A stretch of DNA of 64,000 bases, taken from the NCBI GenBank assembly GCA_037447655.1, contig JBBHKE010001960.1:139647-203646 (forward strand), read 5' to 3'. This document shows positions 35,973 through 47,000 of the stretch, one piece after another. Under the pieces are notes generated by a model that worked only from the letters and a program-made list of their open reading frames with translations, made no database searches and had not been told where the DNA came from. The stretch is from Zygnema cylindricum (Eukaryota; Streptophyta; Zygnematophyceae; Zygnematales; Zygnemataceae). Each line of letters starts with the position of its first letter. The stretch's first letter is position 1. The translations under genes were made by a program, and so were the position numbers.

Positions 35973-36324
35973 CTCTCTTTATCACCAGCCTGTCACCCTC
36001 TCCTCTTGTATCTTTATGGGGTAAGGAGGCTATGGACAGTTTTTGGCCAAGGGCGGAGCATTTTATTCCGGTCGAGGATTGGCCCGGGCATTAGAAGTAT
36101 GGAGAACCCTACCCCCTCCACCCGAGGAGGAATCCTCTACCAGAAGTGCTCGACATCCCTCTTGATGTCCCTGCACATCCCACATGGCTTTTTATCGCCC
36201 ACGAGAGCCGCGGCTCAATATTTGCCCATATCCGACAATTCAACCCGGTCGACCCACGATTCGCGTAGATTAGGCGTCGACGTGACGTGTATGTCATTAA
36301 TGTACCCCAATTGTAGAGACACTA
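35973..36324. other. 352-bp spacer between LTR elements
   Basis: Less AT-rich than its surroundings. It begins with the tail of the CT-rich target and then holds unrecognised sequence. No domain seen. Confidence 0.4.
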
Positions 36325-37323
36325 TGTTGAAATAAATAGATTTAAAGGGTATTTTCTAGGTCTGAATAGATTAAGTAAGAGCGCAGGCACTCTGCCTCCA
36401 CCTTCTTTCTCTAGCCCCCATACTTGTTGTAGTCCTTGAAAGTGAGAGAGAGTGGTGGAGCCATGGCTGCCTTACCTACACAGGGAAGAGTCTAGAGTGA
36501 CATAAGTCACTCTTAACAAAAAGGTTGAGTCAGGTAGGACTCGAACCTTCAACCGCCAAAGCTAGGCGTAGCCGTCAGCTCTTACCGGTCTGTCGTACAA
36601 GTTCGTTAGAGTATATAGGATTTGATTGTTATTTCAACATTGCTAAGGAACCATAATCCGATTAACGGAATTAGAGATAATAAGCATAGACACTTGTTCT
36701 AATATAGTGTGAACAAAGACCTGCACGAAACAAATGTAGCGGACATTTGTTTTAACGACTAATATTAAAAGTCGCTTTAGATATGACAGCATGCATTATC
36801 GCACAGACCCTGAAAAGGCTGCTTTGGCGGTTTTTGAGCGTGACATGACTTGGCGCCATGTGGCATAATAGAATTGGAAAGCGAAATCTCGAGGAGCATA
36901 AGAACAAGTCTAAAAGAGACAAATGTCTACTCTATGACCCTATCGTACACATGCTGAACAGAAAGGACATTGGCTATAGTACCTTTCTGTACAGTTCAGT
37001 TCTCTGATTGGTTTGTACATCACTAGATAGGGTGTAGATATAGAGGGGTTTAGGACTTAGAGGATTGAGGAGTTAGCCGCCTCTCCCCCAAGGAGCTTGT
37101 ATAAATATTGGCATATTTTGCCACTTGAGAGTTAATCGCCTTGTTGGGCATTTTTAGTGATTCTTCTTGCTGCAGAATCTGGGGAGTCCAAACAACAGAG
37201 GGGTGCAATCAGATTGTCTATTTTCCTGATTAGGTCGCAACGGTTCTAGTTGAAAAAAGGTTAGTCAAAAACAATCTAGAGGCTTCCTAAATTACGTAGT
37301 CGAATGGGGGACATAGAATTGCA
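36325..37323 (+). mobile_element. 5' LTR of decayed copia element B
   Basis: Starts TGTTGAAATAAATAG, contains the shared GTATTTTCTAGGTCTGAA and GCCATGGCTGCC words, and ends GAATTGCA immediately before the primer-binding site. The matching 3' LTR is not present before or after the assembly gap. Confidence 0.82.
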
Positions 37324-38497
37324 GGTTTTGGGCCCACCCTCTAGGGTGCCCATCTTCAATGGATCTCGGTTCATTTATTGGGAAGCCAAGATGGTAGGAG
37401 TTTTGTATGAAAAACGATACTGGGGTATTGTCAGTGGACAAGTGAAATGCCCATCTTAGGGAATCCCACCAAGGTTTAGTGGAGTGAGGTTTTTTGCAGC
37501 AACATTTACCTCAACGGAGGAGGCTGACGACGGGGACAGCAATGTGTCCAAAAAGGGGAAATGGAAGGAGATACCTCTCACTCTTATCGCCACGGCACCC
37601 GGAACGGTGGTCGTGAAGACCGAGGAAATTAATATTCAAACGTGGGAATACATTAATATTGCTGCCATGCATTTCATTCTGAGGCACCTCACTCAAGCTT
37701 TAGCAACCTCTCATCTTCATATTCCTAAGGCCAAGGAGTTGTGGGTGACTTTAGTGGAGATTTATAAAGCTGGTACTATTCAAGAGCTCTAGTTGGCCGA
37801 GCAAAGGCTAGGGGATTACAAATACAAAGGAGAGAAAATGTTTGATTAATGTCATGACCTCTCTTGTTTGTATATGGAGATAGAAAGTGCCGGGTGGACA
37901 AGTACAATGTGGGTGAAAGTCAACACTCTTAACATAAAGTTGCCTGATGAATATGAGAACACAGTGTACCGAGTTCAGGAAATGGATAACAATTCTTGGA
38001 AGTGGAACACAGTTGTTCAGATGATACTCGTGCAGGAGAACACTATTGAGATTCGGAGAGGAGGAAAAAGCGTTAAATCTCTAGCTACCGGAACGGACCG
38101 GTGGGGGAAGGAGTCGAGGAAGCCGTACGACAACTTCAAAGGAGAGAAAGTTCAATCTAGAGGACCAAGGCCCTTAAAGGGTCTTTGTCATTTCAACAAA
38201 AAACCGGGACACTTCATAGTAGATTGCACCAAGCTGTCCGAGCTAAGGCTCCAAGAGAAACATGGAGGGCGCTCTTCTGGAGGAAAAAATAAGGCACTTG
38301 TGGTCACACAAGTTAAAGGGGAGACCGAGGAGGACGAGGCCTCTAAGGAGGAGGATATGGAGCTCCTACTTGATGAGAATCTGGAGGAGAGGGAGAACCC
38401 TCGAAAACAAAAGTGTGCTGTTGGAGCCATTCGCGAAGCTCCACAAGAAGGATGGATCATCGATTCAAGTGCATCCATGCATATGTGTCGTGATAGG
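37306..38497 (+). pseudogene. Decayed copia element B: gag and start of protease
   Basis: Homologous to residues 1-~395 of the intact polyprotein, starting with an ATG inside the LTR. Contains stops and frameshifts (near 37450, 37790, 37848). The zinc knuckle reads CHFNKKPGHFIVDC, with the second Cys replaced by Asn. The protease motif is DSSASMHMC, as in the intact element. Primer-binding site GGTTTTGGGCCCA at 37324-37336, one base from the intact form. Confidence 0.87.
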
Positions 38498-39400
38498 TGC
38501 AATTCTTTGGTCTCCATTAACCCAGAGAATGAGCAGCCTATGTAAAGCCTCTAGGATAATATTTGCCCCTTCTACTTTCCCGCTGAATAAGCGCTACCCT
38601 GGCACACAAATATTCTGACCACTCTCACCCTTGTGAGGACAAGACTCCCTTGAGTCAAACGCAAAAAAAATCACTGAATTTGCTCCCTTGAGCAGTAAGT
38701 TATGGCTGGTCAAAGATGACCTTTATAGTTACAAGCTCTCTTAGAGAGAGGTACCTAAATTTCACTAAGTCCAAGTCTGTCTACTTACCACTGCCTGCTA
38801 CTAAACCCTAGTCTAATAGGAACACTATATAGTACAAGAAGGTACACTAGGTGATGTACTTGTTGTACGACCATTGTACGACATGGCTTTCAAAGTGACG
38901 CCTGTCAAAACGGGAGCCATGGTTCCTCCTCCCATCTTCTCCAGTATCCAATAGTATGGTGCCACGTGGTTTTGCGTGACGCTATCCCCAAAGGCCGCGG
39001 AAAGTTTATTGCTGATGGCGGCTGCAGTTGTGGCCGTCCGATCATTTGTATTTATGTGCCTTCGATTCGCTTCCATGCATGAATTGATTAATGTGTGTTT
39101 TCGTTTGTTTGTTACAAATTAGTCCGTTTACTAAATAGATAAATATGCGTAAAACGTAATACGTATATCGTTTCACTACTGCTTTAATGGATAAGACTTA
39201 GGTCTAAATAGTAGTCCGTATACCCCGGTTCAAATCCGGCCAGAGGCAGTATTTTGCTATAAATAGTAAAATACCTTATATTTCATTCTGCCTCCTTCTA
39301 AATGACGCGGCAGCCATGGCGTGCCTTTGGTTCTCTCTTTCTCTCTCTTTACGTTCTAACTAAAATATAGAAGTGAACTATTAATTACCTCTTTTCAACA
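38498..39400 (-). mobile_element. Reverse-oriented solo LTR nested in element B, target duplication ATAGG
   Basis: On the minus strand it starts TGTTGAAAAGAGG and ends GAATTGCA. It is homologous to the 3' LTR of element A. ATAGG at 38493-38497 is repeated at 39401-39405, and the element B coding sequence resumes exactly after it. Confidence 0.92.
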
Positions 39401-39762
39401 ATAGGCACCTCTTTACCAAACTAAGAAATATCCCTACAGTAGAAATAGAGTATGGGGATGAGAGAGTACTTATTACATATCTAGTGGGTTCGGTTGATCT
39501 GAAAGTCTTAGTGAAGGGTAAGTCTTCTATACTCACTTTCTCAGATGTACTCTACCTTCCTCAACTGAATAATAATCTTGTCTCTACTTCTGTGTTAGAT
39601 GATAAGAAGTTTGATACCTTCACTAGAAAGGGAGTCTTCACAGCTAAGTATGGGGATGAAGTCTACTTCACAGCAGATAAGGGTAGCAAAGGATTTTTAG
39701 GCTTAACTTAAGTAATGAATAGAAGAATGCTTATTATGTTGGTGTCCCAAACTTAATGATGT
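39401..39762 (+). pseudogene. Element B continuation: protease to pre-integrase region
   Basis: Picks up at LFTKLRNIPTVEIEYGD after the nested LTR and follows the intact element (SVDLKVLVKGKSSILTF, LVSTSVLDD). It acquires stops and runs into the assembly gap. Confidence 0.85.
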
Positions 39763-40535
39763 NNNNNNNNNNNNNNNNNNNNNNNNNNNNNNNNNNNNNN
39801 NNNNNNNNNNNNNNNNNNNNNNNNNNNNNNNNNNNNNNNNNNNNNNNNNNNNNNNNNNNNNNNNNNNNNNNNNNNNNNNNNNNNNNNNNNNNNNNNNNNN
39901 NNNNNNNNNNNNNNNNNNNNNNNNNNNNNNNNNNNNNNNNNNNNNNNNNNNNNNNNNNNNNNNNNNNNNNNNNNNNNNNNNNNNNNNNNNNNNNNNNNNN
40001 NNNNNNNNNNNNNNNNNNNNNNNNNNNNNNNNNNNNNNNNNNNNNNNNNNNNNNNNNNNNNNNNNNNNNNNNNNNNNNNNNNNNNNNNNNNNNNNNNNNN
40101 NNNNNNNNNNNNNNNNNNNNNNNNNNNNNNNNNNNNNNNNNNNNNNNNNNNNNNNNNNNNNNNNNNNNNNNNNNNNNNNNNNNNNNNNNNNNNNNNNNNN
40201 NNNNNNNNNNNNNNNNNNNNNNNNNNNNNNNNNNNNNNNNNNNNNNNNNNNNNNNNNNNNNNNNNNNNNNNNNNNNNNNNNNNNNNNNNNNNNNNNNNNN
40301 NNNNNNNNNNNNNNNNNNNNNNNNNNNNNNNNNNNNNNNNNNNNNNNNNNNNNNNNNNNNNNNNNNNNNNNNNNNNNNNNNNNNNNNNNNNNNNNNNNNN
40401 NNNNNNNNNNNNNNNNNNNNNNNNNNNNNNNNNNNNNNNNNNNNNNNNNNNNNNNNNNNNNNNNNNNNNNNNNNNNNNNNNNNNNNNNNNNNNNNNNNNN
40501 NNNNNNNNNNNNNNNNNNNNNNNNNNNNNNNNNNN
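39763..40535. other. Assembly gap (773 N)
   Basis: Run of N. It lies inside element B and beside a ~690-bp sequence repeated 2.8 kb further on. Confidence 1.
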
Positions 40536-40572
40536 TGTTTAGTTATCTAACCTGTCCAAATCCGTCGAACTC

Positions 40573-41258
40573 TCAAGCTGCCTAAACCTGTCCAATCTAT
40601 TGATTTGTTTCCATGCATCTCCCATTGCTATCTACCTAGTGGTTCGTACAGGCTAAGTTTCGCTGTGTTTAGATTTCATGTGTTTATATGTTGGGTGCGC
40701 ACTGGCTTATACGACCATGTAAAACTATCAACTACACCGCGAATCATTATTAGTGTCAAAGTCACTAATTTGGGTTCTTAAAATTTTGATTTTTTTTTCA
40801 AATAGGATACATGATTTTAATTTAACCTTGACGTTAATTAAGGTACCGTACAAAAAAAGTAAGGCCCGAAAAAACATTAAAATATAAATAGTGTGGTGAA
40901 CGGTCGATGTCAGACCGTACATAACTGTACCTTTTCAATATTTACAAAAAATGAATTAAATCAGACGCACACGCATAGGAACGTGCTCTAAAAAAAACGG
41001 GATTAGTCTGAAACGTAAATTAGTATAGCATGTACGGATATTTTAAATTCGGGACGGCGTACAATTTCTAATATTTCGTACGAATACATATATTAATGTA
41101 TATAATCGTACGGCGAATATTCCATTTTTGTTGTTCCCAAATTAGCATTAACGCCAAAATTAGAATACACCATTTTTTTGAAAATTTCAAATTCTTAATT
41201 AGCATCAATTACGGTAAATTTTCTTCAACACTATTTAAACTTTGACAATAATAACGAT
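40573..41258. repeat. ~690-bp direct repeat, copy 1
   Basis: Nearly identical to 43368-44055 (a handful of substitutions), starting at CTCAAGCTGCCTAAACC. Includes most of a MITE family 1 copy. Confidence 0.9.
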
Positions 41259-41268
41259 TCGCGATGTA
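40733..41268. mobile_element. MITE family 1 copy (TA-flanked)
   Basis: TACACCGCGAATCATTATTA at the left and AATAACGATTCGCGATGTA at the right. Internally homologous to 2632-3176. Confidence 0.85.
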
Positions 41269-41591
41269 CATGAATGGACTGCCCAAGACAGGGGCACACC
41301 AAAGTAAGGGTACGACCCCGTGTAGTTTTAGCATATCGAACTTATGGCACTTTCCCATGTAACCGAGACTTTAATCCTGTAACTTTGTTTCTAGCGAAGA
41401 TTTTCCGTACTACTTTCAGAGCATTCGTATGTAAAGAAATGAAATCGTTACTTTAAATTGTGACGGATGTAGACGTGGGTGTAATTTGTGACGGTTGTAG
41501 ACGACTACAAAACTCGCGAGAATTGATGACGTTTACAAAATAGCGACGGCTGTAGACGTTTAGCTACTTGTGACATTGTAGATGTTTAGGG

Positions 41592-41955
41592 CATAGTTCA
41601 TAAGTAGGTTAAAGTACACCCATACAATATGCCTATTGTACGCAAAAAATACAATATACCCTTAAGACCCATATTGTATTGGTTGCAAAATGAAATAAAA
41701 TAGTAACAGGGTTGAGTTGCACATCGTTCGATAGAGAATTAAACGTCATGTCTAAATTTTGAAAAATATTCGGACAAAAAAATATTTTTCTGTAAGTTTT
41801 GAGGTATTTTATAATTAAACCGTCAGATTTGGACGATCGGACGGTCGCTGATCAAAGTAACGACTTAAGAAGGTCACATGAAAAGCCCATAACACAACTT
41901 ACGATAAAGGCGCAGACAAAAGGCCTACAATTGAAAGGCCTACTTTTGAACTATG
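41592..41955. mobile_element. hAT-type MITE, 8-bp target duplication GTTTAGGG
   Basis: CATAGTTCATAAGTAGG at the left and CCTACTTTTGAACTATG at the right, with GTTTAGGG at 41584-41591 and 41956-41963. Confidence 0.92.
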
Positions 41956-41963
41956 GTTTAGGG

Positions 41964-43367
41964 TTTGTGACATTTTGACGTCACGCTCAAATTATGACAG
42001 CGTCGACGTCACAAATTCTAAAATTTTCCGCCATGGTTTCCCGAATTTGTTTTTAGTATTTTCTCACTCTACTTGCTATCAAAATACGCCAAAACATAGT
42101 AAAAAAAATAACGCTTTTAGAGATATTTCATTTGAAACCATTATTGACGTTTTTCATTGCAACAATTGTGAGATAGACCCAGTAGTGGGAAGGGGGAGAG
42201 AGAGAGTCGCTTTCATGGACTTCGCTTTTGCGAAATGGCGTCCGTTGGTCGAGACCCCCTCCACGACCTTTGTATGGAAAAAAGCGCACGGAAAAAAGTC
42301 ATGGACAGGCTAGAAACGTGCAGTGGGATTTTTTTTTTGTACCACAGGCACAAAAATTGTCAAAAAATTTCGACACGTGGGACAACATCTGCCTATTCAC
42401 TCACCTCATGGAACTTTATTTAAAATCACCTCGAGGTGATTTTACATAAAGTTTGAAGATGAGCTGAAACGACACGAAAGTGGGTCGAAATGAGCTAGAC
42501 GACAAACCGCATCGCGCTAAACGACAAACTCAAGTACATGTTTAGTTTAAAGGTAACGCAACTTGTATGGCAGTAATTTCAATTTTCTGGAAGTGCTGCG
42601 GATTTTCTCGTTTTTTTTCTCAGTTTTGGAGGAAAACGACAGAAAATAACTGTAACTTTAGCACATGCTAAAGTACCCTAAGCGCAAATAACTTCTTACT
42701 TAAAAAAGTGACAACCGTAGAAATGTACAAAACATGTAACACATAAACGGTACACAAAATGTTGCGAAACTCCCACTCTGCTTCAATTTTGTCCACCCGC
42801 ACGTTGTACAGTTTCTGTCACTTCATAATGACTGTACACCACACTGTCGACGTAGAGGCATTGTAGATGTTTAAGGTTTGTGACAATATGACGTCATGCT
42901 CAACTATAACAACGCTGACGTCACAAATTATACAACTTTCCGCCATGATTTCCCGATTGTGTTTTTTTACCTTTCTCACTCTACTTGAATTCAACACACG
43001 CCCAAAGATAGTCAAAAAAAATCATTTTCTTAGATCTTTCATTTTATACCATTATTGACGTTTTTCATTGCAAGAATTGTGAGATAGACGCGGTAGTGGG
43101 AGAGAGAGAAAAAAAGAGAGAGATAGAGAGAAAAATCTCATGGAAATGGCATGCAGATCACTCTCAGACTCAAAATACTCTCAAAATTCATAGAAGAAGC
43201 ATTTACTTTATTAGATCAGAACTCTTTGTACATTCTTTTTAGGATTCATATCATAGACAATAGAAGGAGAATGCAGCTTATTAAAAGATAGTCCATATGA
43301 ACATTTGTATTCTAATCGGGGCTCACTTCGGCTTACGCCTTGTGGCCCCTTGACTATATCTAAATTT
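41964..43367. repeat. Noncoding block with a ~230-bp direct repeat
   Basis: About 41962-42200 and 42870-43105 are direct repeats (GTTTGTGACA..TGACGTCA, TTTCCGCCATG, CATTATTGACGTTTTTCATT, TGTGAGATAGAC), each ending in a GA-rich run. Several TGACGTCA palindromes lie inside. No coding evidence. Confidence 0.7.
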
Positions 43368-44055
43368 CTCAAGCTGCCTAAACCTGTCCAATCTATTGAT
43401 TTGTTTCCATGCCTCTCCCATTGCTATCTACCTAGTGGTTCGTACAGGCTAAGTTTCGCTGTGTTTAGATCTCATGTGTTTATATGTTGGGTGCGCACTG
43501 GCTTATACGACCATGTAAAACTATCAACTACACCGCGAATCATTATTAGTGTCAAAGTCACTAATTTGGGTTCTTAAAATTTTGATTTTTTTTTCAAATA
43601 GGATACATGATTTTAATTTAACCTTGACGTTAATTAAGGTACCGTACAAAAAAAGTAAGGCCCGAAAAAACATTAAAATATAAATAGTGTGGTGAACGGT
43701 CGATGTCAGACCGTACATAACTGTACCTTTTCAATATTTACAAAAAATGAATTAAATCAGACGCACACGCATAGGAACGTGCTCTAAAAAAAACGGGATT
43801 AGTCTGAAACGTAAATTAGTATAGCATGTACGGATATTTTAAATTCGGGACGGCGTACAATTTCTAATATTTCGTACGAATACATATATTAATGTATATA
43901 ATCGTACGGCGAATATTCCATTTTTGTTGTTCCCAAATTAGCATTAACGCCAAAATTAGAATACACCTTTTTTTTGAAAAAAATCAAATTCTTAATTAGC
44001 ATCAATTACGGTAAATTTTCTTCAACACTATTTGAACTTTGACAATAATAACGAT
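43368..44055. repeat. ~690-bp direct repeat, copy 2
   Basis: See copy 1 at 40573. It ends inside the MITE next to the hevein-like terminal exon. Confidence 0.9.
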
Positions 44056-44065
44056 TCGCGGTGTA
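43529..44065. mobile_element. MITE family 1 copy, 6 bp from a hevein-like gene's stop codon
   Basis: TACACCGCGAATCATTATTA / TAATAACGATTCGCGGTGTA, ending at TA 44064-44065. The TAG stop of the minus-strand hevein-like gene is at 44071-44073. Confidence 0.87.
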
Positions 44066-44070
44066 CAAGT

Positions 44071-47000
44071 CTACCAGCCCCAGAATCCACACGAATAATG
44101 GTGAATTAAGGAGATGATTTCCGTACCACAATATCCGTACAGCAGCTGACATAGTTCATAGCAATATTGCGTTCCACAATATCCGTCATTACTGCAACAA
44201 GGGAGATAATAAGGACAAGAGGCGCCGCCCGCATTCGAACCATAGGCATCTGGACTTATAAAAATAAAAAATAGTACATATTAGTTGTAGAAACTAATGG
44301 TTTTATTAGTATTTTCTAGGTCTGAAAAGAAATATAGAAGTCGAGGCAGTCTATCTCTAACTTCTCTCTCCAACTCTCAAACTTGTCGCAGTCACTGAGA
44401 AATTGGAGAGGAAGCTAGAGCCATGGCTACCTTGGCTATCCTGAGGTTTACGGGAATTTTATATTAGGGTTTATATATTTAATTAAAATGTATATGCCGG
44501 CGGCAGGATTTGATCCTTGAATCTGGCGGCCGGCAGACACGAAGTAGCCGGTAGCCTTAGCCGTTTCATCTAGCGGTAGTGTTACCAAGTATATAGTTTG
44601 ATAATTATTTACATGGGTATACAAGCGATAAACCATTTAACTAGAATTAATTACGAGATACATAGAACCAGTAATATGTAATGTACGACTTACGGTACGG
44701 ACATAAATCAGTACCGCGCATTTGTTTCGTAAATGAAACAAATACCGCGCATGTATTTATTACGGCCACGATTAAAACCGAATTTCATCGGACGGCCGGG
44801 ATTAGCGCCGAGATCGCGGAGGAAGATTTCGGCGGTTTGTGGCCATCGCCACATCGGATGACGCGTGGCAAAATTCCGTTGGATTGTGGAAACTCCGGAG
44901 ATTATGGCACCGAATCCGGATTTGACATGTGTCGACATTTTGGCCATGTCGTACAATGTCCGTACATAAAGTACACCGGCAGCTGTACTTTTGCGTACGG
45001 AACTCAATTCTGATTGGTTCCGTACATCAGTAGATAGAGTCTGTGAGAGAGATAGGACTTAGAAAAATTAGAAGATAGGACCCCCTCTCCCAGAGAGCTT
45101 CTGTACAAAAGGTCAACTTTGACCCTCCATAACTTACTGCTCAGGGGAGCAAATTCAGAGATTCTTTTTGCTATCGACTCAGGGGAGTCTTGTCTTCACA
45201 GGGGTGAAGTTGGTCAGAGTTTTTGTCTGCCAGGGTGGCAGTTATTTTTGCTTAAACACAAAGGGGTCAGGATTATCCTAGAGGCTTCTTGGAAGCTGTC
45301 CACTCTGAGGACTTATGGAGGTCTCAGAGTTTCAGGTTATGGGCCCACCCTCTAGGGTACCAATCTTTAATGGAACTGGCTTCATATACTGGGAAAGTAT
45401 GATGATAGGAGCTCTATGCGAAAAAAGGTTTTGGGGGATAGTGAGTGGACGATTGGGGCGTCCATCAAGTCTTGGAATTCCTCCAGGGTTTAAAGGAAGC
45501 AGATTCACCAGGAAAGAGGATTCACCTTCAACGGAGGAAACAAAGGAAGGAGAGGTGGTGGACAAAGGAAAGGAGAAGGAGGCGACCACACCAATAGCAA
45601 CTGGTTTAGCATTCATGTCACCTATTCCGAGGAACGAGGAGAATGATACTCAAACCTGGGACTTCAACAATATGGCGGCAAAACACTTCATCCTACGCCA
45701 TCTCACTCAAGGACTTGCATGTCCTCATTTGCAGGTAGAGAGGGCATCCGATCTTTGGATGGCTCTCATAGAAATGTACCGAAGTGGTACGATTCAGCAA
45801 CAACAGTTGGCTGATCAGAAAGTTAAGGAGTATGTATACAAAGGGGGAAATATGTTGGATTTTTGCAATGAGCTTGCTACACTCTTCATGGAACTAGAGA
45901 GTGCGGGTAAAGTTTTTAGTGAAAAAGAAAAAGTTAACTCTTTACTAATGAAGTTACCTGATGAGTTCGAGAACATAGTCAACCGTGTGCAGGACTTGCC
46001 AGACTCAAGGTGGATATGGAACTCAGTGGTAGGGATGATTCTCGTTCGAGAGAATACGATTGAGATCCGAAGGGGAGGAAAGAGTGGCCAAGCCTTGGCA
46101 ACAGCGACCGATTGGAGGAACAAGGATTCCCGGAAACCAGTCGGAAACTATGGGGGTAGGGAGCAGAAAAAACAGGTTGGCGAGTTCGAACCAAGGGCTC
46201 CCAAAGGTTTATGTCATTTTTGTAAGAAACCGGGGCACTATATGGCAGAGTGCACCAAGCTAACCGAGCTTCGGTTAAAGGAGGGGCAGACCGGTGGTAC
46301 CCCGAGAGGAAAGAAAAAGGCCCTTGTCACACAGGTACTTGAGGCGGAATCCGAGGACGAGGACGATGAGCTCCTTTTGGATGAGGAGTTGGAGGCGAAA
46401 ACTGAGGTTGAAATTCCACGAAGGCAGAAATGTGCTTACGGTGGATTGAAAGGTGAAGCAGGCTGGATTATAGATTCAAGTGCCTCAATGCACATGTGTA
46501 AGGATAGACACCTGTTCACTAAGATAAGAAAGATTCCCACCGTAGAGATAGAGTACGGGGATGGGAGGATAGTCACCACTACTCTTGTAGGATCGGTAGA
46601 TCTGAAAGTGTTAGTAGAAGGAAAGACATCCATATTAACATTCTCCGATGTATTGTTTATTCCGGAGCTGAACAAAAATCTTATCTCTACATCAGTATTA
46701 GATGATAAGGGTTTTTTCACTAGCACTAGGGAAGGAGTCTTTACTGCTAGTTTTGAGGAGGATGTCTATTTCATTGCTGAGAAAGGTAGCCATGGGATGT
46801 TTAGGCTGATCTTAAGTAATGAAACGAAGAAACTTTATTATGCTGGTGTTCATGATATTATGATGTGGCATAAGAGGCTTGGGCATGTGAATCTAGATAA
46901 GTTAAGAGAGATGAAAAAGATGGGAGTGGTGGAAGGGATTCAGTTCAGTGAGAGTGATGATATAAGTGATTGTAGTGGGTGTGCTCAAGGTAAAGCACAC

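Noticed and set aside
44681-45013. 110-aa frames in the copia LTRs (also 50082-50414)
   Set aside because: Identical by virtue of LTR duplication; no domain.
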